A stretch of DNA of 64,000 nucleotides from Oscillatoriaceae cyanobacterium Prado104 (GCA_025454405.1 JALOON010000032.1:62001-126000), one strand, 5' to 3'. Counted from the stretch's first letter, positions 47,351-57,042 are shown. The notes: generated from the sequence alone by a model not told the origin. Program-made: numbers and translations.

Positions 47351-48514
47351 ATGAAATACGTTAATGAATTTCGCGATCCAGAAACAGCCCGATCGTTGCT
47401 GCAAGAAATCGAACAACTCGGCAGGCAATTATCTGGCAGCAAAGGCAGACCAATTAAACTAATGGAAATCTGCGGCGGACACACCCACGCCATTTTCAAA
47501 TACGGAATTGAAGACTTGCTATCCGAGACGATCGAACTGATTCACGGCCCCGGCTGTCCCGTATGCGTCATGCCCCGAGGGCGCTTGGATGACGCGATCG
47601 CCCTTACCGAAATTCCCGATGTCATCCTCACAACTTTTGGCGATACAATGCGGGTTCCCGGCTCCAAAAAAAGCCTGTTGCAAGCCAAGGCTAGCGGTGC
47701 AGATATTCGCATGGTTTACTCGCCCCTAGATGCCCTGAAAATTGCCCGAGAAAACCCCGATCGAGAAGTGGTATTTCTAGCGCTGGGATTTGAAACTACG
47801 GCCCCGAGCACTGCATTAACCGTGCTGCAAGCAGCCGCAGAAAACATTAATAATTTCAGCCTATTTGCGAATCACGTTCTAGTAATTCCAGCACTTCAAG
47901 CATTGTTAGACAATCCCGATTTGCAACTAGATGGATTTGTCGGACCCGGCCATGTCAGCATGGTAATTGGATGCAATCCCTACAAATTTATTCCGTCAGA
48001 ATACGGCAAGCCGATCGTCGTTTCGGGATTCGAGCCATTGGATATTTTGCAATCGATTTGGATGGTGCTCAAACAGATGGCAGAGGGGCGCTGCGAAGTC
48101 GAAAATCAGTACAGCCGCCTCGTGCAGCCCGACGGCAACGCGATCGCCCTTAACGCAATGAAAACAGTATTTGAAGTGCGCGAACAATTTGAATGGCGAG
48201 GCTTAGGCGAAATTCCAGCTTCCGGTTTAAAACTGCGATCGGAATACGCCCAATTTGATGCCGAAGTTAAATTTGTTTTACCCAATGCCAAAGTTGCCGA
48301 TAGCAAAGCCTGCCAGTGCGGGCAAATTCTCAAAGGAGTAATGAAGCCTTGGCAGTGCAAAGTATTTGGTACAGCTTGCACTCCCGAAAATCCGATCGGC
48401 ACCTGCATGGTATCTTCCGAAGGAGCCTGCGCAGCTTATTACAAATACGGACGTTTGTCAATCCCAAAAGTGCCAATTTCGACAAAAACAACTGTTTCAG
48501 TTGCCAACAGATAA
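47351..48514 (+). CDS. hypD: Hydrogenase maturation protein HypD
   Basis: A 387-residue Fe-S protein on which the Fe(CN)2CO centre is built with HypC. Motifs: EICGGHTHAIFKYGIEDLL, IHGPGCPVCVMP, FVGPGHVSMVIG, and C-terminal cluster cysteines (CQCGQILKG, FGTACTPENPIGTCMVSSEGACAAYY). Preceded by a CTTCCTT heptamer run (47283-47340); no strong ribosome site, ATG 47351. Confidence 0.95.
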   Translation: MKYVNEFRDPETARSLLQEIEQLGRQLSGSKGRPIKLMEICGGHTHAIFKYGIEDLLSETIELIHGPGCPVCVMPRGRLDDAIALTEIPDVILTTFGDTMRVPGSKKSLLQAKASGADIRMVYSPLDALKIARENPDREVVFLALGFETTAPSTALTVLQAAAENINNFSLFANHVLVIPALQALLDNPDLQLDGFVGPGHVSMVIGCNPYKFIPSEYGKPIVVSGFEPLDILQSIWMVLKQMAEGRCEVENQYSRLVQPDGNAIALNAMKTVFEVREQFEWRGLGEIPASGLKLRSEYAQFDAEVKFVLPNAKVADSKACQCGQILKGVMKPWQCKVFGTACTPENPIGTCMVSSEGACAAYYKYGRLSIPKVPISTKTTVSVANR

Positions 48515-48544
48515 GCTTCGTAAAGTAAAGTTCGTCAATTAAGG

Positions 48545-48800
48545 TTCGTAGTAGGGACTTCAGTCCTTCTTACGAGGAGTTGAGTCCTCCCTCCAAACCC
48601 TTTTTATTTCCTTTTTATTACAACCAATCGATCGGAAACAATTTGAATAACTGTCAACTAACGATTTTATCGATCGCGAGCGGGGACGCTCGCACTACTG
48701 ATGCAATTCGCGAGCGGGGACGCTCGCACTAATGATCCAATTCGCTCAAAACTCAAAACTCAAAATTCAAAACTCAAAACTCAAAACTCAAAACTCCTGA
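48545..48800. repeat. Repeats between hypD and hypE
   Basis: A TAGGGACTTCAGTCC hairpin (about 48547-48597), two GCGAGCGGGGACGCTCGCAC palindromes (about 48675 and 48711), and about eight AACTCAAA heptamers running up to the hypE start. Confidence 0.88.
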
Positions 48801-48808
48801 CCAACTGT

Positions 48809-49903
48809 ATGACCAACTTATCCAATCCCCATCCCCTATTTCAAAAACTGGAGCAATCCCGACAGCGGCGGGGCAAAATGCGCGATCGCGCGATCGATCT
48901 TTCCCACGGCAGCGGCGGTAAGGCGATGCGGGATTTGATTGAGGATGTCTTTGTCGGTGGGTTTGACAATCCCGTGCTGGCGCAACTAGAAGACCAAGCT
49001 ACCTTTAACCTAGCAGAGTTAGCTCAGTGGGGCGATCGGCTGGCCTTTACTACCGATTCCTACGTCGTCGATCCGCTGTTTTTTCCGGGTGGAGACATCG
49101 GCGCGCTTGCAGTCAATGGCACCGTCAACGATTTGGCTGTAAGCGGCGCAAAACCGCTGTACCTCACCTGCAGCCTAATTCTGGAAGAGGGATTTTCCGT
49201 AGATACCCTGCGCCAGGTAATTGCCAGCATGAAAGCAGCAGCCGATGCGGCGGGAGTTGCGATAGTGACGGGAGATACTAAAGTCGTACATCGAGGATCT
49301 GCCGACAAACTCTTTATCAACACTGCCGGAATTGGGGTGATTCGATCGGGCGTCACCTGTTGTGCAGCCTCCCTGCAACCTGGAGATGCCATCTTAATCA
49401 ACGGCGAAATCGGCAATCACGGGGCAGCAATTTTAATAGCGCGAGGCGAATTAGCCCTGGAAACCGACATTACCAGCGATTGCCAGCCCCTCAACGATTT
49501 GGTAGATGCGATTCTGGCTGTCTGCCCCGAGGTGCGGGCGATGCGGGATGCCACTCGCGGCGGTTTAGCTACCGTGCTCAATGAATTTGCCCGAAGTTCC
49601 GGTGTGGGGATTCACCTGCAAGAGGAAGCGATTCCGGTGCGGGAGGAAGTCAACGGGATGTGTGAATTGCTGGGACTCGATCCGCTGTACCTGGCAAATG
49701 AGGGCAAGTTGGTTGTCGCAGTTCCGGCGTCGCAGGCGGATGCGGTTGTCACCACGATGCGAAACCATTCGGCGGGACGGGATGCTTGCCAGATTGGCAC
49801 GGTTGTCGAGTCTCCAGCAGGAACCGTTGTGCTGCAAACCCGATTCGGAGCCGGCCGAATCGTGGATCTGTTGGTAGGCGAGCAGTTGCCTCGCATTTGC
49901 TGA
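48809..49903 (+). CDS. hypE: Hydrogenase maturation protein HypE
   Basis: A 364-residue ATP-dependent dehydratase that turns the thiocarboxamide from HypF into thiocyanate for cyanide delivery. Conserved DLSHGSGGKAM, TTDSYVVDPLFFPGGDIG and the essential C-terminal PRIC (Cys last residue). ATG 48809 is chosen because upstream residues derive from repeats; no strong ribosome site is visible. Confidence 0.94.
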   Translation: MTNLSNPHPLFQKLEQSRQRRGKMRDRAIDLSHGSGGKAMRDLIEDVFVGGFDNPVLAQLEDQATFNLAELAQWGDRLAFTTDSYVVDPLFFPGGDIGALAVNGTVNDLAVSGAKPLYLTCSLILEEGFSVDTLRQVIASMKAAADAAGVAIVTGDTKVVHRGSADKLFINTAGIGVIRSGVTCCAASLQPGDAILINGEIGNHGAAILIARGELALETDITSDCQPLNDLVDAILAVCPEVRAMRDATRGGLATVLNEFARSSGVGIHLQEEAIPVREEVNGMCELLGLDPLYLANEGKLVVAVPASQADAVVTTMRNHSAGRDACQIGTVVESPAGTVVLQTRFGAGRIVDLLVGEQLPRIC

Positions 49904-49934
49904 CAGTTAAGAGTTGACCCTCGATCGATCCGAT

Positions 49935-50487
49935 CGGGGCGGGCACGGGGGCACCGCCCCTACAAATATACGCAGAGGCAGAAACCGGGTTTTTTCGACA
50001 AGCTCTGCTAAATCTACTAAAAACCCGGTTTCTTAAGGTCGATCGCCACCGCAATTCTTTGTCCAATATCGGATCTTCTGGTTTGTATCGATCGCGTGGG
50101 GGCAGGGCGAAGCATTCGGATAAAAAACACGGGTTTCCTACAGAAATTGTCGCCCGAATGCTTCTGGCATACAAATATACGCAACCGACGTTAATGGACA
50201 ACATATCAACTGTCAACTCTCAACTCTGGGACGATCGCGAGCGGGGACGCTCGCACTACCAACTACCAACTGTCAACTGTCAACTGTCAACTCTCTTTCA
50301 ACTCAAAACTCAAAACTCAAAACTCAAAACTCAAAACTCCCAAACAACTCTCTTGCAACTCAAAACTCAAAACTCAAAACTCAAAACTCCCAAACAACTC
50401 TCTTGAACTCAAAACTCAAAACTCCCAAACAACTCTCTTGCAACTCAAAACTCAAAACTCAAAACTCAAAACTCCCAAAAAACTATC
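49935..50487. repeat. Repeat-filled hypE-hypA region
   Basis: GGGGCGGGCACGGGGGCACCGC (49935-), AGAAACCGGGTTTTTT hairpin (49978-50034), a GAAGCATTCGG stem-loop (50109-50164), GCGAGCGGGGACGCTCGCAC (50230-50254), CAACTGTCAACTG heptamers and about twenty AACTCAAA units (50295-50480) interspersed with CTCCCAAACAACTCTCTTG. There is no gene in this 580-base stretch. Confidence 0.9.
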
Positions 50488-50832
50488 ATGCACGAACTGG
50501 GAATTACACAAAATATTGTAGCGATCGCGCTGGAACATTCTCGCGGAGCTAAAGTGCGGCGGGTTTCTTTAGAAATTGGCAAACTGTCTGCAATTATGCC
50601 GGATGCGGTGCGCTTTTGTTTTGATGTGTGCTGCCAGGGAACGGCTTTAGAAGGAGCCAGTTTAGAAATCTTGGAAATTCCCGGCATCGGGCAATGCCGT
50701 CAATGCGGCAGCGAAATTCCCCTCGATTTGCCCTTTGGAATTTGTACTTCCTGCGGCGGTACAGATTTGCGTTTGATTCAAGGGGAAGAACTAAAAATTA
50801 CTGAATTGGAGACAGATGAAATATGTGTGTAA
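50488..50832 (+). CDS. hypA: Hydrogenase nickel incorporation protein HypA
   Basis: A 114-residue nickel metallochaperone. MHELGITQNIV gives the N-terminal Met-His of the Ni site; the zinc site is CRQCGSEI ... CTSCGGTDL. It overlaps hypB by 10 bases. Confidence 0.95.
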   Translation: MHELGITQNIVAIALEHSRGAKVRRVSLEIGKLSAIMPDAVRFCFDVCCQGTALEGASLEILEIPGIGQCRQCGSEIPLDLPFGICTSCGGTDLRLIQGEELKITELETDEICV

Positions 50833-51869
50833 CCTGCGGTTGTTCTGATGAAGCAACAGTCACTCTGACAAATCCTGCAACGGGTGCGGTGGAAGTCCTT
50901 GCTTCTTCCAATTCCGAACATACTCACACCCTTGCGGACGGTACTGTTGTCACCCATTCTCACGCGCATTCCGAGGGCGATCGCGAACATACTCATACCC
51001 ATGCCAATGGTAATGTTGTGACTCTTTCTCGCGCGCATTCCGATAGCGATCGCGAACATACTCATACCCTTGCTGACGGTACTGTTGTGACTCATTCTCA
51101 CGCACCTTCTAATGGCGGGGGAGTTCATAATTCTGACCGCCACCACCACGACGATCGCGATCGTTCTCATTCCTCTACTACCGCTCAAATCCACGCCCAA
51201 ATTCACAGCACTACGATCGCGCTGGAACAAAATATATTAGCAAAAAACGATCGGATTGCTGCTCAAAATCGCGGCTGGTTCAAGGGAAGGAATACCCTAG
51301 CCCTCAATCTAGTCAGTTCTCCCGGCGCGGGCAAAACTACCCTTCTGGTGCGCACCATTCGAGATTTACAATCCGAACTGCCCATTCATGTAATTGAAGG
51401 CGATCAAGAAACTGCCAATGATGCGCGTCGGATTCAAGAAACCGGCTGTAAAGTAGTGCAAATTAACACGGGAACGGGTTGCCATCTCGAAGCAGAAATG
51501 GTGGAACGCGGCTTGCAGCAATTGCATCCACCGCTGGATTCGATCGTCATGATTGAAAATGTGGGAAATCTCGTTTGTCCGGCTTTATTTGACTTGGGCG
51601 AATTCGCTAAAGTTGCGATTCTTTCGGTTACGGAAGGCGAAGACAAACCGATTAAATATCCCCACATGTTTCGCGCCAGCCAGGTGATGATTTTAACCAA
51701 GATCGATCTTTTGCCCTATGTAGAATTCGATCGCGATCGCTGCATTGAATACGCTCGCCAAGTAAATCCCCACATCCAGATATTTGAACTTTCGGCAACT
51801 ACTGGTGTTGGCTTAGAATGTTGGTATAATTGGCTGCGCGAGGCGCGATCGAAGTTTTCTGTCATATAA
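50823..51869 (+). CDS. hypB: Hydrogenase nickel incorporation GTPase HypB
   Basis: A 348-residue GTPase that inserts nickel into HupL. N-terminal MCVTCGCS (metal-binding), then three consecutive 23-residue His-rich repeats (residues 32-54, 55-77, 78-100) that probably store nickel, then the GTPase with the P-loop SSPGAGKTTLL, IEGDQETANDARRIQ and NTGTGCHLEAEM. The His-rich region is encoded by three 69-bp direct repeats (50916-51122). The gene starts inside the end of hypA. Confidence 0.95.
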   Translation: MCVTCGCSDEATVTLTNPATGAVEVLASSNSEHTHTLADGTVVTHSHAHSEGDREHTHTHANGNVVTLSRAHSDSDREHTHTLADGTVVTHSHAPSNGGGVHNSDRHHHDDRDRSHSSTTAQIHAQIHSTTIALEQNILAKNDRIAAQNRGWFKGRNTLALNLVSSPGAGKTTLLVRTIRDLQSELPIHVIEGDQETANDARRIQETGCKVVQINTGTGCHLEAEMVERGLQQLHPPLDSIVMIENVGNLVCPALFDLGEFAKVAILSVTEGEDKPIKYPHMFRASQVMILTKIDLLPYVEFDRDRCIEYARQVNPHIQIFELSATTGVGLECWYNWLREARSKFSVI

Positions 51870-51966
51870 ATCTTGGTTGAGTACCCCTTTTTCTCGTGGC
51901 GAAGATCGCGAAGCAATCGCCCGATCTCCGGCTCTCGATCGAGGATTCATCTAGGGAATGGCAAGC

Positions 51967-51996
51967 CCCGGATTTAAGAGCGTAACTAAATCCGGG
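51967..51996. terminator. Hairpin past hypB
   Basis: CCCGGATTTA (51967-51976) and TAAATCCGGG (51987-51996) form a perfect 10-bp stem, about 98 bases after the hypB stop. No T-run follows, so it may be a processing or weak terminator site. Confidence 0.45.
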
Positions 51997-51999
51997 TCG

Positions 52000-53096
52000 A
52001 TCGCGCCTGTTATTGTCTAAAGCGAGCGTAGCGAGGCACTCACAGGGGCTTGGGCTAAAAAACAGGTTGTTGGTGGTCCGAAATTAGTGGTAAAGTCCTT
52101 GTATGGATAGACTGACAACTGCTGACAGCCCTGAATCTCGATCGCTAAGGTCTTAGCAATGTTAAACTGTGTCGGCTAACAACTTTTCCACCCAGTCTCA
52201 CTCCGATCGCCCGCAGCCTTAGTGTCAGTAGGAGGGGCGCAAAAATACGGCATTTATCGGTGTCAGCCCCGCCGAGCGAACGCCATGCTTGCCCAGCCCT
52301 AACGCGCATCTCCAGCCTAAAACACTATCCTTAAAATTTTGTGATTAGCGTGTATTGAAAAATTTATGATATAGTTTTAGGTTTCTAGGTAACGGTCAGT
52401 AACCCTGCCCTAAAGGGACTGGGCTTGCAAGAGAAATTCAGCAAGCCGTACCGATCGGACCACCTAGCAATGGTACCTAGCAATAGGTAAACGTTATTTG
52501 AGTTACGACAGCTACCGGATGCGAAGCTAGTCCTCTGGTCCCCCTGCTCTGTCGCTGGCGATCGCACATTTCTAAGGTCACTGGAACAGTGTTGCAAGCC
52601 TAACAAGCTCTGATAACAGGTCGAAGCTAACATTGCCCCGAAAGGGAGACCGATCGCGAGCAAAGCCATTATGTGTAAAGAGTTGTGAGATTTACCAAAT
52701 TGAGCAACCCCAAGGCAGTAGTGGTATCAGAAGATGACGTTCGATTAAAATCGCTTGTGTCGTTTCCCTCTCAGGTCTAAAGACGCGCTCGTTTCCCACA
52801 TCCCGTGAGGTTCTATGATAGCTTTAGCAGGACTCACGCACGGACTATTTGTAAGGCGGGCATTGCCCGGTTGCCTAAACCCAGAGCCTGTAAAAATAGA
52901 CGTTTTGCGCCCGTCCCATTCTGACTATATAATTGCCCGATCGACCTTTGACCGCAAAATTAAAGAGAGCGAGATGCCGATTTTAGTTTATTGTTTCTAA
53001 AATCTCAAAACTCAAATCTCCCATTAAATCACCGGGCTGCAAGCTATTTCTAACTGCCCCGCACAGATCGAGCGCTTAAACTAAAATGATGACCTC
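52000..53096. other. Non-coding region with candidate RNA
   Basis: About 1.1 kb between hypB and the CRP-type gene without a credible protein gene. The middle part is described separately. A CCCTCTCAGGTCTAAAGACG-type stretch (52766-) and a nearby fragment of an apparent reading frame are of unclear origin. Confidence 0.6.
52388..52665 (+). ncRNA. Candidate structured RNA (perhaps HEARO/IscB omega-RNA type)
   Basis: A run of compact hairpins in a coding-free gap: GGCTTGC/GCAAGCC (52422-52428 with 52441-52447), TACCTA-GCAA-TAGGTA with a GNRA-type loop (52474-52489), CACTG-GAA-CAGTG (52579-52591), and CCC-GAAA-GGG near 52635-52648, plus a duplicated ACCTAGCAAT. The overall feel resembles the HEARO (IscB omega) RNA group, frequent in filamentous cyanobacteria, but I cannot confirm this and no iscB gene follows. 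The strand is assumed from the hairpins. Confidence 0.4.
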
Positions 53097-53807
53097 ATGG
53101 AAGACCGCTTTAACACCCGCGATTCGCAGTCCAATATCAATCAACTAATAGTCTCTACTCCTTTTTTTGAGGGTTTGCCAGATCCTGTAATCGAGAGAGC
53201 AACTGTTCATATCGTTACCCGCAGCCATCCACCAAATCAGGTGATTTTGTTGGAGAATGATTGGGGGACATCGGTGTATTTTATATTGGACGGCTGGGTA
53301 AAAATTCGCACCTACAACCTAGATGGCAAAGAAGTAACGCTCAATATTTTGGGGAAAGGTGAGTTGTTCGGCGAAATGGCTGCTATCGAAGAAGCACCCC
53401 GATCGACTGATGTAATTACCCTAGCTCCCACACTGATCGGCAATATGCCGTCTCAGGATTTCGTGCAGTTAATTCACACCGAACCCCTGGCAGGAATTCG
53501 GCTGGCTCAACTCATGGCGCGCCGCCTGCGACAAGTAAATCGCCGCCTCCGCTTGCGGGAGTCCGACAGCACCTCGCGAGTAGCGGATATTCTCTTGTTT
53601 TTGGCAGAGGGACAAGGCAAAACTATGTCAACAGGAGGTACGGAAATTCCTAACCTACCGCACAGAGAACTCAGCAGTCTGAGCGGATTGGCTCGGGAAA
53701 CAGTAACGCGGGTACTGAGCAAGTTGGAAAAAAAAGGCACCATTCAGCGCGATCGCGACGTTTTGTGTATTCCGGACCTGCACGCCCTGGAACGCCTGCT
53801 AGTGTAG
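53097..53807 (+). CDS. CRP/FNR-family transcription regulator
   Basis: A 236-residue regulator. N-terminal cyclic-nucleotide-binding domain with GELFGEMAAIEEAPRSTDV in the phosphate-binding position (Glu and Arg-Ser present, compatible with cAMP), no FNR-type N-terminal cysteines, dimerisation helix LMARRLRQVNRRLRLRES, and a C-terminal helix-turn-helix ELSSLSGLARETVTRVLSKLEKKG. It may regulate nearby genes, but no target is known. It is next to a universal stress protein. Confidence 0.85.
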   Translation: MEDRFNTRDSQSNINQLIVSTPFFEGLPDPVIERATVHIVTRSHPPNQVILLENDWGTSVYFILDGWVKIRTYNLDGKEVTLNILGKGELFGEMAAIEEAPRSTDVITLAPTLIGNMPSQDFVQLIHTEPLAGIRLAQLMARRLRQVNRRLRLRESDSTSRVADILLFLAEGQGKTMSTGGTEIPNLPHRELSSLSGLARETVTRVLSKLEKKGTIQRDRDVLCIPDLHALERLLV

Positions 53808-53882
53808 AAATATCAGGGACTGGCAATTTTCAAGGGCGATCCCTGCGAACTGAGATTGTTAATTTGGTTTGGAGGTACAGCC

Positions 53883-54374
53883 GTGAGTTTTAAGAAAATT
53901 TTCGCTGCCTTAGATGATTCCGATCTGGGCCACAGCGTCTTTGACCAAACTATAGAATTAGCTCTCGCCAATCGAGCGGATGTAATGTTATTTCACTGCG
54001 TTACGGCGAGTTCGATGGGCGAGACGGCAGTGCCGATTCCGGTAGATTTGGGCATGAACGTGCAGTTAATGGAGCAAGCTTATCAAGCTCAGTATCTGGA
54101 ACTGGAAAGGCAAGTACAGTACGCTCGAAAATTCCTGCAAAATTACTGCGATGCCGCAGCAAGTCGAGGAGTGCAGGTAGAGTTTGATTGCAAAATGGAC
54201 GGCGATGCCGGTCAGTGTATCTGCGAAGCTTCCCAAAATTGGGGCGCAGATTTAATAGTCCTGGGGAGGCGCGGTCGCACGGGGCTCGCAGAAGCTTTCC
54301 TCGGCAGTGTCAGCAATCATGTGGTTCACCGGGCGGCTTCCTCGGTCTTAGTAATTCAAGAACTCAAAGACTAA
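53883..54374 (+). CDS. Universal stress protein UspA family
   Basis: A 163-residue USP. Starts at GTG 53883 with GGAGGT seven bases upstream. Motif MFHC/VMLFHC near the first strand and GADLIVLGRRGRTGLAEAFLGSVSNHVVHRAASSVLVIQ, the ATP-binding G-2X-G-9X-G(S/T) pattern. It follows the CRP-type gene by 75 bases, so an operon is likely. Confidence 0.88.
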   Translation: MSFKKIFAALDDSDLGHSVFDQTIELALANRADVMLFHCVTASSMGETAVPIPVDLGMNVQLMEQAYQAQYLELERQVQYARKFLQNYCDAAASRGVQVEFDCKMDGDAGQCICEASQNWGADLIVLGRRGRTGLAEAFLGSVSNHVVHRAASSVLVIQELKD

Positions 54375-54447
54375 CATTAGGTCTCTCCAGACACGCTAGT
54401 TTTTGCCCGGACAGGCTCGGTGGCAACTTCTTTTTTGAAGCAGTCTA

Positions 54448-55272
54448 ATGTTGACACTCTCCGGCAGATCGAAAAATTTATCTAAAATTTTAAATTGGAT
54501 GAGTGATTTCTTGGAAAAAGATACAGACCGCAATTCGGATAGTTCACCCAGTAAAAATAGCGAACCTCAGGCTGTGGCTGTTGCAGCTTTAGAGACCGAT
54601 CGCGCCGCTCCGAATTCCGAGTCCAATCCCGACAAAAAAGCTGCGAATGCGCCGTTGCGCCTGGTAGAAACAGCATTTCTGGCAAGCACCGCCAGTTTGA
54701 TTTGGTTGGTAAATTATTACTTTCCTTTAGGGCCTTTGCTGCGGGTTTTTTTTCCGATCCCGATCGCGCTGGTCTACCTGCGCTGGGGCAACCGCGCTGC
54801 TTGGATGTCTGCTTTAGTTTCCGGTTTGCTGCTGTCGGTACTCATGGGTCCGACACGCAGCATTTTATACGTGATGCCTTTTGGAATTATGGGAGTTTTG
54901 CTGGGGGGACTTTGGCAGCGCCAAGCGAGTTGGTCTGTATCTGTGGGTTTGGGCGCAATCCTTGGCAGTATCGGCTTCTTTTTTCGGTTTTGGCTGCTGT
55001 CAGCTTTGGTGGGACAAGACCTCTGGGCTTACGTAACGGCCCAAGTTACAGAAATCGTAGAATGGGTGTTTGTGAAACTGGGTTTGCTGAACGTGCCGAG
55101 TTTGACAGCAATTGGGGCGATCGCTGCCGGTCTGATTTTGCTCAACAATATTATCTATTTATTTGTAGTTCATTTAGTAGCTTTGCTGCTGCTCGATCGT
55201 CTGGGAAACCCGATCCCGCGCCCGCCACACTGGGTGCAAGTTTTAATTGATTTTGACACTCCACCGCCGTAG
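54448..55272 (+). CDS. DUF2232 membrane protein
   Basis: A 274-residue membrane protein. After a hydrophilic N-terminus (about 60 residues with Ser/Asn/Asp) come about six to seven hydrophobic segments (TAFLASTASLIWLVNYYF, VYLRWGNRAAWMSALVSGLLLSVLMGPTRSI, IGAIAAGLILLNNIIYLFVVHLVALLLL). DUF2232 proteins are widespread with unknown role. A second ATG at 54499 is an alternative start. Its 3' end (TPPP and stop) is built from the terminal hairpin of a decayed insertion element. Confidence 0.8.
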   Translation: MLTLSGRSKNLSKILNWMSDFLEKDTDRNSDSSPSKNSEPQAVAVAALETDRAAPNSESNPDKKAANAPLRLVETAFLASTASLIWLVNYYFPLGPLLRVFFPIPIALVYLRWGNRAAWMSALVSGLLLSVLMGPTRSILYVMPFGIMGVLLGGLWQRQASWSVSVGLGAILGSIGFFFRFWLLSALVGQDLWAYVTAQVTEIVEWVFVKLGLLNVPSLTAIGAIAAGLILLNNIIYLFVVHLVALLLLDRLGNPIPRPPHWVQVLIDFDTPPP

Positions 55273-55920
55273 AACGGCGGGGATTCTCAAGAGATTTTCA
55301 CTCTTAATGGCTGTGCCAAACAGCCTCTAGACACTTCGCCTAAAACATCGTGCTTACTTTTTCTCAAAATATTTGCCGCCCCGTTACAGTCAGCATTCAC
55401 TAGAAAACAGTTCTTTCTGAAAGTCGTTAGACATCGGAATCCTAAATCTTCCGTCTTTGATTTTCACCCTTGGCAGAATTAGGACGAAATAGCCGTCTTT
55501 CGGAAGATAGTGAGGGAGCTTAACCTTTTGGTGGTAACTACCCTCTTTTGCGGTACTTATCAAGCCGTCAAAGCTCCGAAAAGTTCGATCTACTACCTTA
55601 AGAGTCTGTTGGGCTATATCGGTATTCAACCACTGATAGTTCTCGTTTTCCTTGCAATAGTGATAGTTAGATTCGTAGCGAAGATGTTTCCCAGATTGAA
55701 AATAATACTGTCTGACAAATAATACTGTCTGACCGTGTAAAGCCCCACGTTATAGAGGTTTTTACTCAGTCGGCAGAGTTCTTGCAAGGTGTTAAACTCC
55801 CGCGCTTCGAGTCCGCGTATCTGGTTTTTTTGAGTCAGGTAGATCGCACTTTCGCTAGAACTATAGTTAGTCTAGCGAAAAGCATCCAAAATGTAAAGCC
55901 GTCCTAAAAGGACGGGGTGA
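55261..55920 (-). mobile_element. Decayed IS200/IS605-family element with tnpB remnant
   Basis: Minus-strand fragments of TnpB: start-side LCRLSKNLYNVGLYTVRQYY, YESNYHYCKENENYQWLN, TDIAQQTLKVVDRTFRSF, KVKLPHYLPKDGYFVLILP, then a jump directly to the C-terminal NADCNGAANILRKSKHDVLG EVSRGCLAQPL. The central catalytic part is gone, a 16-bp duplication (AATAATACTGTCTGAC at about 55705) breaks the frame, and several stops are present. Terminal hairpins lie at 55261-55286 (CCGCCGTAGAACGGCGG) and 55899-55915 (CCGTCCTAAAAGGACGG). No tnpA. Confidence 0.85.
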
Positions 55921-55938
55921 AGAGACCCAAAATTTTCG

Positions 55939-57042
55939 ATGATTAAAATTTACACGCAAATCGAACAAGGGCAAAAGTGGCTGGAAAACTATCGAAAAAA
56001 GCAACCGATATTTGCCTGCGTATTAGGATTTACGGCTACTGGCTTAATTCCGGGCATTTCTGCTGCAGGTGCAACACCGCGCGACCGACAATTTACTTGT
56101 TTGGCAGATGCGGAATTTTTGCACGACGGCCCGAAGCATCAGCCCCGATATCCTTTGCCGCCCCTAGCAGCCGGTGCATCTCCGACCCTGATATCCCGCG
56201 CCGTCATCGAAGCTTTCAATATTCCTCTTTACCTATTTAACGCAGGTTTGCCGATCGCGCCTTCCGTACCCGCGATCGATTTGGGCGGTACTCCGGCAAA
56301 TTGCCTGACTTCTGGAAATGCCCTACAACTCGAAACCATCAAACATTTACTAGAACAAGGCTTAATTTGGGGAGATAAATTAGCTGCTAAAACAAATGGC
56401 AGCTATTTAATTTTAGGGGAATGCGTAGTTGGCGGCACCACTACTGCTTTAGCTCTGTTAATGGGCTTGGGTATCAAAGCAGCAGGCAAAGTTAACAGTT
56501 CTCACCCTCAGTGCAATCACGCTCAAAAATTAGCAGCAGTAACAGCAGGACTTTCCCGCGCCAACTGGGGATTTGCGGGACGGAAACAGACTCCTCTGGA
56601 ACTGGTTGCTGCGGTGGGCGATCCGATGCAAATAGCTGCGGCGGGAATGGCGCTGGCTGCCAGTCGCAGTTGCGGGGTGATGCTCGCCGGGGGCACGCAG
56701 ATGCTAGCAGTTTATGCCCTGATGGAAGCCATAGCGCGCGAATACGATTTTTTGTGGCGTCCGGAACGAGTCACGGTAGGGACTACGTGCTGGGTAGCTG
56801 AAGACCCTACAGGAGACACTATAGGACTCGCTAACGAGGTCGGAGGCGTACCTTTACTGGTGGCAGGTTTAACTTTTGCTGCTTCTAGCTACGAGCAACT
56901 TCGAGCTTACGATCGCGGGTATGTTAAGGAAGGTGTCGGGGCGGGAGGTTGTGCCATCGCTGCTAACTCGATCGCAAATTGGCACTCGAATCGACTCCTC
57001 CAAGCTGTGGAAGCTTTAGCCCGGAGGTGTGAAATTAACTGA
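55939..57042 (+). CDS. CobT-like nicotinate-nucleotide dimethylbenzimidazole phosphoribosyltransferase family
   Basis: A 367-residue protein of the TIGR00303/CobT-related family: GISAAGATPRDRQFTCLADAEFLHDG, VGDPMQIAAAGMALAAS, MLAGGTQMLAVYALM. Related enzymes activate lower-ligand bases for cobamide assembly, but the cyanobacterial members remain unproven. In many cyanobacteria this gene follows a DUF2232 gene; here the insertion relic separates them. Confidence 0.82.
   Translation: MIKIYTQIEQGQKWLENYRKKQPIFACVLGFTATGLIPGISAAGATPRDRQFTCLADAEFLHDGPKHQPRYPLPPLAAGASPTLISRAVIEAFNIPLYLFNAGLPIAPSVPAIDLGGTPANCLTSGNALQLETIKHLLEQGLIWGDKLAAKTNGSYLILGECVVGGTTTALALLMGLGIKAAGKVNSSHPQCNHAQKLAAVTAGLSRANWGFAGRKQTPLELVAAVGDPMQIAAAGMALAASRSCGVMLAGGTQMLAVYALMEAIAREYDFLWRPERVTVGTTCWVAEDPTGDTIGLANEVGGVPLLVAGLTFAASSYEQLRAYDRGYVKEGVGAGGCAIAANSIANWHSNRLLQAVEALARRCEIN

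Noticed and set aside
50290..50480. CRISPR-like AACTCAAA run
   Set aside because: Heptamer tandem repeat without spacers of even length.
52385..52669. 94-residue minus-strand frame
   Set aside because: Lies over the structured-RNA candidate, with no homology or ribosome site.
52815..53000. 61-residue plus-strand frame
   Set aside because: No recognisable motif, weak start, probably chance.
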